DNA of 64,000 bases from Fusibacter sp. 3D3 (GTDB taxonomy: Bacteria; Bacillota; Clostridia; Peptostreptococcales; Acidaminobacteraceae), in contig NZ_BDHH01000004.1 in the NCBI RefSeq assembly GCF_001748365.1, positions 225,174 through 289,173 on the forward strand, in the 5' to 3' direction. How positions within the stretch are numbered: the stretch's first letter is position 1; each line of letters begins with the position of its first letter. The notes under the pieces were generated by a model. The model made no database searches. It had not been told where the DNA came from and saw only the letters and a program-made list of their open reading frames with translations. Positions 36,768 through 45,760 of the stretch are shown in pieces. Position numbers and translations under genes: made by a program.

Positions 36768-39083
36768 TTAATTTTTTGTATCAATAAAATACGCAGCTTC
36801 AAATGCCTCTTTCGGTAACGGTTTGTTATAGTAATAACCTTGAATTTCATCACATCCAATCAATTTGAGATAACTCAATTGCTCAAAAGTTTCAACACCC
36901 TCTGCAATGGTTATAAGGCCCATGCCCTTCGCCATCATGGTGATTGCTTTAATAATCAAGCGGTCTACATGATCCGTCGCAATATTATCAACCAATTCTT
37001 TCGCAATTTTAAGACGATCAATATCAAAGCGTTTAATATAACTTAGCGATGAGTACCCTGTTCCAAAATCATCAATTGAAATGTGAATGCCCAGACCTGA
37101 AAGGGCCGTGAAAATTTCCTCCATCACAACATTAGAATTCATGGCACTATTCTCTGTAATTTCAAAATCGAGATTACTCGCATCTACTGAGGTGGCATTG
37201 ATCAGCATGATGATATGAGCAAAAAAGTCGATACTGTCAAATTGCACTGGTGAAATGTTGACACTCAACTTAAATTCTGAATCGTAATTGTTATTCCAGA
37301 GCGCAAGCTGCTGCATACTCTTTTTAAGAACCCACTTGCCTATGGCCAAAATCGTATTAGATTGCTCCGCAATGGGTATAAATTCTGCTGGTGATACGGC
37401 CCCTAAAATTGGATTTACCCATCTCAATAAGGCCTCTGCACCGACAAGTCTTTCTGAGCCAGTCTCAAGCTGAGGTTGAAAATACAGTTCAAATTCATTA
37501 TCATAATTTGCAGATTTCAGTAACAGCTCCACCTGATTGGCTCTTTCAACACTTTCAGATAAATAGGACTTGTAATGAACAATTTTTTCCCCTGAAGTCA
37601 TTTTTTTAGCTTGAAGCATCGCTATATCCACATATTTTAGCAGTTGTACACGATTGTCCGTATCCTCAGGAAATTTTGAGATCCCCATACTGGCTTCCAG
37701 CGAAAAAATAAATTGCTCGATTTCAATAGGTGTTTTAATGATACTAAGGATTTGCGAAGCAATGTTCTTTATGTCCACCTCTAAGTCAGCGCGTTGGAGA
37801 ATAATGCCGTATTCATCCCCCCCAATTCTATAAATCTTCAAATTATCGGGTTTCCACGCTTTTAAATTATTTGATAATGCGCAAATAACCTGATCGCCCA
37901 TTTCATGTCCATGGATATCGTTAATCAATTTAAACCGATCAATATCTACAAAAAATAGCGAAAATGGCGCCTTGTTTGTCACCAATTCTTCGACCTGTTT
38001 TAGGAAAGATCTCCTATTAGGCAAGTCACTTAGAGTATCCATATTGGCTAAATAATTTAAGGTTTCATTACTCTTTTGAAGTTCTGAAGTTCTTGCCCTA
38101 ACGTGTTCTTCTAAATAATCATTGTATTGCTTTTCCCTTTCTAACAACGTTTCAATTTCTCTAACTTTGCTAAAATACTGACTTACAAATCGATGCAATC
38201 CCAACATAAGAACTGCTTTTAAAACAACTATGATGTCCACATATCCCACAAGCAAAAACAAAATTGGAATAAGAATCACCCATTTAATGCGATGGCTGCG
38301 TACAGGACCAGCGACAAAAGGAAATAGCTTGTCTTTCTCATTTGTTCTAACCCTTATATTATACAAAACCGTACTGGCATAGCCCAAAAATGAAAATGAA
38401 ATCATAAAGAGTACATCTGAAATATTATTTGGAATATAAAAATCATAGTAAATCATATAAGTATACAGTAAATCCGATACGGGATATAAAAAAATACCAC
38501 CGATCAAAAACAATATACCTATATTGAAATTCCCTTTTTTCTTTGTCTGAGCCATTCCAATCATAACGCCAAAGATAAATATATCTGTTAAAATATACAA
38601 CATCGTAATACTGAATTCAGCATTTGACAATTGAGCCGCACTTACGACCTCTAGAAGACTCGCATTTATTGTAAAGAACAGGACCGCTATCACCAGAATC
38701 ATATCTGAAATGATTTGAATAAAATGCCATTTTTTAAAATTCTGATAAAAGTAAACACCGCAAGCTGTTGCTAGCAGCAAATTTGGGATTAGATATAAGG
38801 CTGAGTACAGCACATTTTCTTCAGGATTTCCGTTGAACAGATAGGCATCCAGTAGCCATATTGTATCCACAATTGCCCACGATAAAACCAGATACATTAT
38901 AATTTGCCAATATAACTTCGCATCACTTTTGTTTCTTGTTCCATTTAATATGATAACAGTCGTAAAGAGTAAAAGAGGTGATAAAACATTAGAGAATAGT
39001 TGCTCCCCCAATAAGGCTACAATACTGTAACCTAGGAGTAAGATCAATTGAATTAGATTGAGATAAATCCATCTTTGTTTCAT
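36768..39083 (-). CDS. Membrane GGDEF-EAL c-di-GMP enzyme
   Basis: This 771-aa protein starts at ATG 39083; the frame continues to a GTG 30 bp upstream, so the start is uncertain. Eight or nine N-terminal membrane helices (to about 315) are followed by a short coiled coil, a GGDEF domain with DTLSDLPNRRSF and RIGGDEYGI, and an EAL domain with GAEALLRWVNP, ENSAM, DDFGTGYSSLSYI and EGVET. EAL metal ligands look intact, so phosphodiesterase activity is likely. The GGDEY variant can still be active or act as a GTP sensor. A 5'-oriented input domain is not recognised. Confidence 0.9.
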   Translation of the reverse strand: MKQRWIYLNLIQLILLLGYSIVALLGEQLFSNVLSPLLLFTTVIILNGTRNKSDAKLYWQIIMYLVLSWAIVDTIWLLDAYLFNGNPEENVLYSALYLIPNLLLATACGVYFYQNFKKWHFIQIISDMILVIAVLFFTINASLLEVVSAAQLSNAEFSITMLYILTDIFIFGVMIGMAQTKKKGNFNIGILFLIGGIFLYPVSDLLYTYMIYYDFYIPNNISDVLFMISFSFLGYASTVLYNIRVRTNEKDKLFPFVAGPVRSHRIKWVILIPILFLLVGYVDIIVVLKAVLMLGLHRFVSQYFSKVREIETLLEREKQYNDYLEEHVRARTSELQKSNETLNYLANMDTLSDLPNRRSFLKQVEELVTNKAPFSLFFVDIDRFKLINDIHGHEMGDQVICALSNNLKAWKPDNLKIYRIGGDEYGIILQRADLEVDIKNIASQILSIIKTPIEIEQFIFSLEASMGISKFPEDTDNRVQLLKYVDIAMLQAKKMTSGEKIVHYKSYLSESVERANQVELLLKSANYDNEFELYFQPQLETGSERLVGAEALLRWVNPILGAVSPAEFIPIAEQSNTILAIGKWVLKKSMQQLALWNNNYDSEFKLSVNISPVQFDSIDFFAHIIMLINATSVDASNLDFEITENSAMNSNVVMEEIFTALSGLGIHISIDDFGTGYSSLSYIKRFDIDRLKIAKELVDNIATDHVDRLIIKAITMMAKGMGLITIAEGVETFEQLSYLKLIGCDEIQGYYYNKPLPKEAFEAAYFIDTKN

Positions 39084-39291
39084 AAAAGTAAACCTCATCT
39101 GTCTGACTTTCACTGCGCTTAAAATCTATTATACTATATGATACCCCATTTAAAACAAAATATATGTCCTCTTTGTAATGTTTGCATACATTCTATGTGC
39201 GCTTGTAACGCACAATAGTTCTAATCGTTTTTTGAATACTCATTTTTTTTGATTTTTTGTAACATTCACGCCTGTTTTTACCTTTTTACAC

Positions 39292-39320
39292 TTGACGATG
39301 AATTCCAGAATAGATATACT
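39292..39320 (+). promoter_or_regulatory. Strong promoter upstream of the IS element
   Basis: TTGACG (39292-39297), 17-bp spacer, TATACT (39315-39320). It points into the IS110 element. It probably served the gene whose 5' end is now missing beyond the element (the MFS remnant). Confidence 0.55.
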
Positions 39321-39461
39321 ACCATTTAAAAACCATTAGAAAGCTTCCTGTATAATTTAAATAGGTCAAGCGATTGACAAAGAAAAATACCTCAAGTAAA
39401 TTAAGATTATTACTGACCAGACCGTTAGTAAAAAATCAAAAAAATACGAGAGGTATCTAAG

Positions 39462-40889
39462 ATGAATTTTAAAGGCAAAAAGAAAAAAAATCAAGTTATA
39501 GCAGCAAATATTTTTGAACAACAAGAAATTTTAAAAAAAATGGAAGCCATAAAAAATAATCTTAAAGCATCTACATGGCATGAATTGGAAACAAAAGGCA
39601 AGTTTGATAAAAACGAAAAATTGACTTTTATCAGTGATGATATGCTTGTTTTAGGATGCGATATCGGCAGCGAAACACACTATATAAGAGCGATTGATAC
39701 CCGAGGCAGAGAACTCAGTAAATCCGCATTTCCATTTAGCAACACACAAGAGGGTTTTGAAAGTGCTAAAGACTGGGCAGTTGAGATAGCTGCGGCGAAT
39801 GACAAAAAACAGATTGTATTAGGTCTGGAGCCAACAGGACACTATTGGTTCTGCCTAGCGACATGGATGATATCCAATGGAATCAGCGTTGTTCAGGTTA
39901 ATCCATATGCGGTGAAGCAAACAAAAGAACTAGAGGATAATAGCCAGCTTAAGGATGACATAAAGGATCCGAAACTTATTGCAAATCTTGTAAAGGATGG
40001 CAACTTTGGAATGCCATATCTTCCAGAAAAACTGTATGCGGACCTTCGTCGTCTGTCAATGTTCAGGGAACAGTTGAACGAGGATAGAATCCGATTTCTC
40101 AATAGGCTTCATCGCGAAATGAAGATATATTTTCCAGAGTATAAGGACGCACTGGGAAAGTTTGACGGCACATTCAGCCTAGAACTTCTAAAAACAGCAC
40201 CATTTCCAGAGGACCTTGTTTCACTTGGCACTGATGGCATAAGACAGATTTGGCATGATGCTAAGCTTAGAGGACGCGGCTATAGCAGAGCTGAGGAGAT
40301 TATGAAATATGCCCTCAAAAGTGTTGGCATGAAGGATGGCACTGATGCCAGTAGAATGGCTGTAAAGTGGTTTGTCGAAAGAATTATAGAACTAGACGAA
40401 CAACTTTCAGAGGTAGAGGAACAACTGAATCAAAAATGCATGGAAATTCCACACGCTGAGAACATCCTTGAAATATCAGGGATAGGAAGTAATACACTTT
40501 CTGGAATATTGGCAGAGATGGGCGATATATCGCGGTTTGATGATGTAAAGGAAATACAAAAGCTGAGTGGCTTAGGACTTGTGGCGTGTAGCTCAGGTAA
40601 GCACAAAGGGAGAACCAAGATTAGTCATAGAGGACGCAAACGGCTGAGATATTGGTTATTCCAGGCTGCTAAGTGTGTAGTGGTCCATTCGGATGAGTTC
40701 AAAGAACTTCATGCGTACTATACGACGAGGCTTGAGAATCCACTTAAAAAGATGCAGTCGCTGATAGCCATTGCTTGCAAGGTACTTCGTGTGATATACA
40801 CAATGCTTACAAACGGCACGGTGTATGACCCTAAGAAGTTGAAAGCGGATATAAAGAGACCGACTAAACTGAAAGCAGTTGCTGCATAA
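39462..40889 (+). CDS. IS110-family DEDD transposase (bridge recombinase)
   Basis: This 475-aa enzyme has an N-terminal RuvC-like DEDD domain with D67 (LGCDIGS), E123 (LGLEPTG), and D166 and D169 (KDDIKDP). The C-terminal Tnp domain has a helix-hairpin-helix (ISGIGSNTLSGILAEMG) and the catalytic Ser in VACSSGKHKG (S378). Members are RNA-guided by a structured non-coding RNA from the element's own end. It is longer than most family members (about 330-430 aa) because of a Lys-rich N-terminus of about 60 residues. A GAGAGG site lies upstream. No frameshift was seen, so it is likely active. Confidence 0.92.
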   Translation: MNFKGKKKKNQVIAANIFEQQEILKKMEAIKNNLKASTWHELETKGKFDKNEKLTFISDDMLVLGCDIGSETHYIRAIDTRGRELSKSAFPFSNTQEGFESAKDWAVEIAAANDKKQIVLGLEPTGHYWFCLATWMISNGISVVQVNPYAVKQTKELEDNSQLKDDIKDPKLIANLVKDGNFGMPYLPEKLYADLRRLSMFREQLNEDRIRFLNRLHREMKIYFPEYKDALGKFDGTFSLELLKTAPFPEDLVSLGTDGIRQIWHDAKLRGRGYSRAEEIMKYALKSVGMKDGTDASRMAVKWFVERIIELDEQLSEVEEQLNQKCMEIPHAENILEISGIGSNTLSGILAEMGDISRFDDVKEIQKLSGLGLVACSSGKHKGRTKISHRGRKRLRYWLFQAAKCVVVHSDEFKELHAYYTTRLENPLKKMQSLIAIACKVLRVIYTMLTNGTVYDPKKLKADIKRPTKLKAVAA

Positions 40890-41426
40890 CAGAAACAAGA
40901 AAATAGTATTGTCAATCCAGACCCTTGCTGGGATTCAGAAAATCTGGATTCGAGCAGGGTTCTGGAAAGCAACCCGATTGAGATGAAGTCGCTATAAGTG
41001 CTTTATCAGCAATATGACTAACTGAGAGAATCAAGGTATAGCGTCCACTGAATATCAGATCCTTGAAGATCAAATTGGTCAGTAAAATCAAAATCTAAAA
41101 AACAAGAGCTGTAGCTGGCAGTAGTTATTTCCTTAGGGCAAGACCCTGTTAGAAAGCTTAGCCGGCACTCAGTGTATGAACAGGTGGGACGAAGGAAGTT
41201 GGGACATGATCCCATTAGACACGGAAGGTTCACCATCATAGCTAAACAGAGGAATCACGGCCTTTATAGAGTATTACAAGCGGATGCTTATTAAGCTGTA
41301 CCCATTTTAGCTATTCAGTACATGATATCATGACTGTTCTACACTTTTAGCTCTGGTTAGCGAGGTAACTATTTAAACCAAAGCCTTAAAAATCAATGAT
41401 TTTAGGCTTGACAATATAGGAAGGTA
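40890..41426 (+). ncRNA. Candidate bridge/seek RNA region of the IS element
   Basis: The 3' non-coding part of the element, about 535 bp, has no ORF but strong secondary structure near its start: AATCCAGA (40914-40921) pairs with TCTGGATT (40941-40948), with a further CCCTTGCT/AGCAGGG stem. TATTGTCAA (40907-40915) is the exact reverse complement of TTGACAATA at the right end (41408-41416), as expected if an RNA loop reads the donor end. RNA boundaries cannot be set by eye. Confidence 0.45.
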
Positions 41427-41966
41427 TTAAATGTAGTCTTATTTAGTACAGTGACATTTATATTTATGAGAATGGCATATCCTTTTTATCAACCACACAT
41501 GCAAGCTACTGGAATTGATGTAAAATATTTTGGCGTTATCTTTTTTGCATTTAATTTAGTGGCTGGATTCTCTGCAAAGCGTATTGATTTTTTTATTGAA
41601 AAAACGAAACCGTATTCAATGCTCTGTGTTGGGGGATTGGTAGCAATTTCATATTTATTGTTAGGGTTATTTCCTGTTTTAATTAGTTTTACCTTCATAT
41701 TCCTTCAGCAAATCACACGAGGACTCGGTAATCCTGTATTTAGTAAGTATATCAATAAAAATATTCCATCTGATTATCGAGCGACGATTATTTCTTTCAA
41801 TAGTTTAATTGGCAATGTGGGTGTGATAATCTTGCAGCCTGTATTTGGCTATTTGATCGACAAATACAGTGTATTTCCGGTTGAATTGGGTATAGGAGTG
41901 TTGATGATGATGTGTTTAGGGATGATTGAAATATTTGTAAAACGCAATCAGATGAAGGACCTCTAA
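41427..41966 (+). pseudogene. C-terminal half of an MFS transporter truncated by the IS element
   Basis: About 180 codons match the second half of a major facilitator superfamily permease. They encode six membrane helices (LFSTVTFIFMRMAYPF onward), the loop RGLGNPVFSKYINKNIPSDYRATIISF, and a Lys/Arg-rich tail. The first six helices are absent and the frame begins at the right end of the IS element. No ribosome site precedes the first Met codons. The missing N-terminal part was not found on the left of the IS, so insertion was followed by a deletion. It is probably non-functional. Confidence 0.8.
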
Positions 41967-42087
41967 TGGGTGAATTTTGAAGGATTTTTTGATTCATATT
42001 TCATTATAAATTGAGTATTTTAAATAATTTGACACTATCCAAAAATCTGTATAGAATGAAATAGAATAGATTAGCTTGGAGGATGAA

Positions 42088-42747
42088 ATGGATCTTTTTG
42101 ATCAGAAAAAAGAAAACAAATCGTTAACGTCATTGATCTTTGAAAGAATTAGAGAAGATATCTTAAATGGTAGATATATCCCTGGTGATAAGTTGGTTGA
42201 AATAAAGTTAGCGGATGAACTGGGGGTAAGTAGAACGCCAGTTAGAGAAGCACTTAAACAATTAGAGCTGGATGGGCTGGTAGATAACATACCCAATAGA
42301 GGTGTTGTCGTGAAGGGGATCACTCCAGAAGATATTGATGATATTTTAATGATTAGATTGTGCATTGAGGGATTAGTTGGACAATGGGCTGCCGAACGTA
42401 TTGATGATTCCGAAATCAAAGAATTACAGGAAATTTTCGACTTAATGGAGTTCTACACTTCTAAAGGCGATGTTGAAAAAATATTTGAACTCAATACCAG
42501 ATTCCATGAAACGCTTTATAAGGCAACAAAAAGCAGATACTTGGAAGGTGTACTAAAGGATTTTCAGTTATTTATTAGACAATCTAGAAATAATTCATTA
42601 AAAACTGAAGGTAGAATTGAATTTGCTTTGGAAGAACATAGGGCAATATTAAGTGCTTTGAAAAATCACGATCAAGAAAATACGAGAAAAGCTTTAACGA
42701 AACATATAAGTGCATCCAATATTAACATCAAGCATTTAATAAAGTAG
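42088..42747 (+). CDS. GntR-family (FadR/FCD) transcriptional regulator
   Basis: This 219-aa protein starts at ATG 42088, with TTGGAGGATG upstream. N-terminal winged HTH: IFERIREDILNGRYIPGDKL, then ADELGVSRTPVREALKQLELDGLV. The C-terminal FCD effector domain (about residues 90-215) has the metal/ligand His and Asp residues in RFHETLYKAT and EEHRAILSAL. FCD regulators respond to organic acids or sugar acids. The stop codon lies inside the first copy of a 15-bp tandem repeat. The downstream hairpin is its terminator. No operon partner is apparent, so its target may be the damaged MFS gene upstream or something distant. Confidence 0.87.
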   Translation: MDLFDQKKENKSLTSLIFERIREDILNGRYIPGDKLVEIKLADELGVSRTPVREALKQLELDGLVDNIPNRGVVVKGITPEDIDDILMIRLCIEGLVGQWAAERIDDSEIKELQEIFDLMEFYTSKGDVEKIFELNTRFHETLYKATKSRYLEGVLKDFQLFIRQSRNNSLKTEGRIEFALEEHRAILSALKNHDQENTRKALTKHISASNINIKHLIK

Positions 42748-42802
42748 CAGATAAGTAAGTAGCAGATAAGTAAGTAGCAGATAAGTAAGTAGCAGATAAG
42801 TA
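42743..42802 (+). repeat. 15-bp tandem repeat, four copies
   Basis: AGTAGCAGATAAGTA occurs four times head to tail (42743-42757, 42758-42772, 42773-42787, 42788-42802), followed by degenerate partial units (AGTAGCGGCTAAATA). The first copy contains the stop codon of the GntR gene. Perfect identity suggests recent slippage. Confidence 0.85.
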
Positions 42803-42838
42803 AAGTAGCGGCTAAATAAAGTAGTGCTAAATGTAAAG

Positions 42839-42873
42839 ACCAAGCCATTTCATATTGAGAGGGCTTGGTTTTA
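42839..42873 (+). terminator. Terminator of the GntR gene
   Basis: ACCAAGCC and GGCTTGGT form an 8-bp stem followed by TTTT. Confidence 0.6.
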
Positions 42874-42896
42874 ATAGATAAACAAGGGGGACATCG

Positions 42897-43415
42897 ATGT
42901 CGGATAATAGGCGTAAAATGATCATTGAAAAATTGAATTTGAGCACTGAACCCTTTACGGGGACAGAACTCGCAACCTATTTTGAAGTTTCTAGACAAGT
43001 GATTGTTCAAGATGTCGCGATACTTCGTGCAGAAGGCTATAGCATTCTAGCCACATCTAGTGGTTATATCATTCCAAAGGTTCATGGACAAAATCGCATG
43101 ATTAAAACATTTGTTTCTGAACACAGGGGATTTGATCGAATGGAAGAAGAACTTAAGATTATTGTTGAATATGGTGGTAAGGTAATCGATGTTATTGTTG
43201 AGCATCCCGTGTATGGTGAAATCGTGGGAACCCTGTTAATATCCAACATGGACGAGGTTAATAAATTCATTAAACGTGTTGATGAAACAAATGCGAAACC
43301 ACTTTCATTATTGACTGATGGTGCACATATTCACACCATTGAAGTGCCAAGTGAAAAAATATTTAAGTTAATTAAAGCAGAGTTATATGAAAAAGGATTT
43401 ATTAAAGAACTGTAA
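42897..43415 (+). CDS. niaR: NiaR-like niacin-responsive repressor (HTH + 3H domain)
   Basis: This 172-aa protein has an N-terminal HTH_11 (FTGTELATYFEVSRQVIVQDVAILRAEGY). The C-terminal 3H domain has the conserved His residues in EHPVYGEIVG and DGAHIHTIEVP and a central LLTDG. NiaR (YrxA) of Firmicutes binds nicotinic acid and represses niacin uptake and NAD synthesis genes. AAGGGGGAC precedes the ATG. The next gene is a membrane transporter 88 bp downstream, so a niacin-related role for that gene is plausible. Confidence 0.85.
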   Translation: MSDNRRKMIIEKLNLSTEPFTGTELATYFEVSRQVIVQDVAILRAEGYSILATSSGYIIPKVHGQNRMIKTFVSEHRGFDRMEEELKIIVEYGGKVIDVIVEHPVYGEIVGTLLISNMDEVNKFIKRVDETNAKPLSLLTDGAHIHTIEVPSEKIFKLIKAELYEKGFIKEL

Positions 43416-43503
43416 TTTTTTTTGAATACTACTGACAAGACAGGTGTTAATGTTTGTTGACTTTACAACGAAAAATAGTATTAATCAAGGGAGAATAAGT
43501 TAA

Positions 43504-44538
43504 ATGGTGCGCATTAAAAATTATTTGATTAAGACATTAAACGGCATGGCTTTAGGGCTATTCGCGTCATTGATCATAGGATTGATTTTAAAACAGATTG
43601 GCGACTTAACGGGAATCCAACAGCTTGCCACATTTGGAAAAGTAGCACAAGTGATGATGGGACCTGCCATAGGAGCGGCCGTTGCGTATAGCGTAGGGGC
43701 ATCTCCACTTGGAATTTTTGCTTCAGTTGTGGCTGGAACTATAGGCGCTGGTAGTATAAAAATGGATGAAGCTGGTCAGATGATCATTGGTATAGGTGAG
43801 CCTATGGGGGCATTTGTTTCAGGACTTGTTGCAGCCGAGTTTTCCAAATTGATCTCTGGAAAGACAAAAGTGGACATCGTCTTGGTGCCAGCACTGACGA
43901 TTATTGTTGGAGGTCTTGTTGGATTGACATTAAGCCCTGTTATCGCTTCTCTGATGAAGGCAATAGGTGCGGTTATAAACACAGCTACAGAACTTCAACC
44001 TATACCTATGGGGATCATTATAGCCGTTATCATGGGGATTGTATTGACACTGCCTATAAGCAGCGCAGCCTTAGCAATTTCTTTAGGATTATCAGGCATC
44101 GCTGCAGGCGCATCACTGGTGGGCTGTTGCTGTCAAATGATTGGATTTGCATGTATCAGTTATCGTGAAAACGGTATTGGAGGGTTTATCGCACAAGGAC
44201 TTGGTACATCAATGTTGCAAGTGCCCAATATCATACGAAATCCAAAGATTTGGATACCGTCAATTGTTGCAAGTGCAATTCTTGGCCCTGTTAGCACTGC
44301 CGTGCTTCATCTCGAAAGTAACAGTATTGGAGCAGGTATGGGAACGAGTGGCCTTGTGGGTCAATTTGGAACTTTTGCGGCGATGGGTGAAACGCATTCA
44401 GCATTGAGTCTGTTCATCTTAATAGGCATAATGCATTTTGTATTACCGGGCATTATTGCTCTAATAATAAGCGAATGGATGAGGAAGAAAGGCTGGATTA
44501 GTTTTGGAGATTTAAAACTCGAAGGGACCCATAAATAA
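43504..44538 (+). CDS. EIIC-like membrane transporter (PTS_EIIC_2 family)
   Basis: This 344-aa integral membrane protein has about 10 helices rich in Gly/Ala, of the type annotated as PTS sugar transporter subunit IIC (PTS_EIIC_2). Features include GPAIGAAVAYSVGASPLGIF, IGIGEPMGAFVSGL and GMGTSGLVGQFGTFAAMG. It has no EIIA or EIIB domain or neighbour. It lies directly behind the NiaR-like gene with a GGGAGAA ribosome site. An ACAGGTGT sequence in the gap (about 43439-43446) could be part of an operator. Substrate unknown; niacin or a related vitamin is an inference from the neighbour alone. Confidence 0.75.
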   Translation: MVRIKNYLIKTLNGMALGLFASLIIGLILKQIGDLTGIQQLATFGKVAQVMMGPAIGAAVAYSVGASPLGIFASVVAGTIGAGSIKMDEAGQMIIGIGEPMGAFVSGLVAAEFSKLISGKTKVDIVLVPALTIIVGGLVGLTLSPVIASLMKAIGAVINTATELQPIPMGIIIAVIMGIVLTLPISSAALAISLGLSGIAAGASLVGCCCQMIGFACISYRENGIGGFIAQGLGTSMLQVPNIIRNPKIWIPSIVASAILGPVSTAVLHLESNSIGAGMGTSGLVGQFGTFAAMGETHSALSLFILIGIMHFVLPGIIALIISEWMRKKGWISFGDLKLEGTHK

Positions 44539-44561
44539 TGAAGTAAGATGCTAATATAAAA

Positions 44562-44602
44562 AAAATGAGTTATTGCAATGGTAATTTGCGATAACTCATT
44601 TT
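44562..44602. terminator. Bidirectional terminator
   Basis: AATGAGTTATTGCAA and TTGCGATAACTCATT form a 15-bp stem (one G-T pair) with T runs on both sides. The stop codon of the small minus-strand gene lies in the right arm. Confidence 0.75.
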
Positions 44603-44775
44603 AAATTGATTTTAAGTTCAAATCCAATACATGGATTGCCAGAACTTTTGTAAACGATGAGTGAAGGCATCTGTTTAGACTTGAATCCAAACTGGTGACA
44701 ACCATGAGGGTTATTGGGGTCCCATGTAACGTAGTAGTGCTTACATTTTCGGCAGTCAATTCTGGGTAATGACAT
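44596..44775 (-). CDS. Conserved 59-aa Cys-containing protein
   Basis: This 59-aa ORF is in a different frame from a longer meaningless one over the same bases. It has two Cys pairs: RIDCRKCKHYYVTWDPNNPHGC and NPCIGFELK. FGFKSKQMPSLIVYKSSG sits in the middle. Similar small proteins of this pattern (CRKCKYYYVTWDK, then PSxxVxxSSGxxC) are common in Clostridia; function is unknown, with a zinc-binding or redox role possible. GGAGTAAAAA lies directly upstream of the ATG. It stands alone, convergent with the transporter gene. Confidence 0.75.
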   Translation of the reverse strand: MSLPRIDCRKCKHYYVTWDPNNPHGCHQFGFKSKQMPSLIVYKSSGNPCIGFELKINLK

Positions 44776-44858
44776 TTTTTACTCCTTGTACAGCAGATTA
44801 GATTGAGCAATATAATTCTATTGTAATGGAGGATTCATTTTTTTTCAAATTAAATTCA

Positions 44859-45563
44859 TTAACCTAGATGAAGATCAGCCATTAAAACCCCTTTGATTTT
44901 TCCAGATACAAATATGGGCACTGCAATTGCAATGCAATAATTATAGGTATCTGAAGAGATATAAGGCGTAGAAGTGTATGCTTCGCCTTTGATAGCTTCT
45001 ATAAAGTAAGGACGATGTGCAAAATTTGTGTAAAGGGCATCATCACATTTTGTGCGTGACAAAGACTGTATTTCGATTGATTTAGAAATAGATTCAAGCA
45101 GCGTTATACTATTGTTTACATAATTTTTTATTTCAGAATTAAAGCTAAAACCCTTTGAGAAATCAGAAGTTAATTTTTGAATACTAGAAGTCATATCGGT
45201 TAATTTTTGTAGATGAGTAAAGATTGAGTCAATGTATTCTACGGACTTCTTAGTCTGATCAACCGTTTTCAAAAATTCATTTTTGGCAGTTTGAGATGTT
45301 TTCTGTGTTTTTTCCATACTGTCGGTACTGACACTAACACTATTTGAAATTTGCTTAACTTCTGCTCGAATTGTATTGATTAGATTTTCAATTTCAGTTG
45401 CATGTATGGCAGATTCATCAGCAAGTTTTTTCACTTCCTGTGCGACAACTGCAAATCCAGCACCGGCATCACCGGCTCTAGCAGCTTCAACTGAAGCATT
45501 TAATGCAAGTATATTGCTTATTTCAGTGACCTTTTGATCTATTTTTTCACCATTTGCGTCCAT
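44859..45563 (-). pseudogene. 5'-truncated methyl-accepting chemotaxis protein
   Basis: The visible 234 codons start inside the MCP signalling domain ([37 protein letters not shown], the receptor hairpin tip). They continue through a coiled coil to a C-terminal cache-like sensor fragment ([21 protein letters not shown], then [24 protein letters not shown]). The coding frame remains open upstream to 45668 with no start codon or ribosome site, so the N-terminal part is lost. Placing the ligand-binding cache after the signalling domain is a known soluble-receptor architecture. It may be a remnant, since a minimal receptor would also need the N-terminal helix. Confidence 0.6.
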
Positions 45564-45760
45564 TTCAGAAATAAACTTTCTGACGTGATCAATCAGAACA
45601 TTAAAATTGGTAGTGATTTTTTGGTCTAATGCCGTATTGCCATTATAACATTTGAAATCATTAAAACTTTAATAAATTCAGAAAATTCAAAAAAATCTAA
45701 AATTGAGACCTCAAGATGATATTTTATAGAAGATATGATATAATTGGAGTGATTTAAAAC

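Larger units (their letters stand above)
39341..41426 (+). mobile_element. IS110/IS1111-family insertion sequence
   Basis: The element is about 2.1 kb with a short left non-coding end (about 120 bp), a DEDD transposase, and a long right non-coding end (about 535 bp). The left end has a -10 TATAAT (39351-39356). The right end has a -35 TTGACA (41408-41413). When the circle closes these would form the junction promoter known from this family. GTCAAGC (39365-39371) and GCTTGAC (41406-41412) may be the subterminal inverted repeat of the IS1111 group. Exact ends are approximate (within 10 bp). Confidence 0.7.

Noticed and set aside
41159-41205. GGTGGGAC-like motif suggesting a T-box or c-di-GMP riboswitch
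   Set aside because: It lies inside the IS 3' end, lacks the other conserved elements of those classes, and is not upstream of a suitable gene.
40890-41310. Short ORFs in the 3' region of the IS element
   Set aside because: They lack ribosome sites and do not resemble proteins; the region fits a structured non-coding RNA better.
44601-44810. 69-codon minus-strand frame over the small Cys-protein gene
   Set aside because: The other frame (44596-44775) has a conserved Cys pattern and a proper ribosome site; the 69-codon one has neither.
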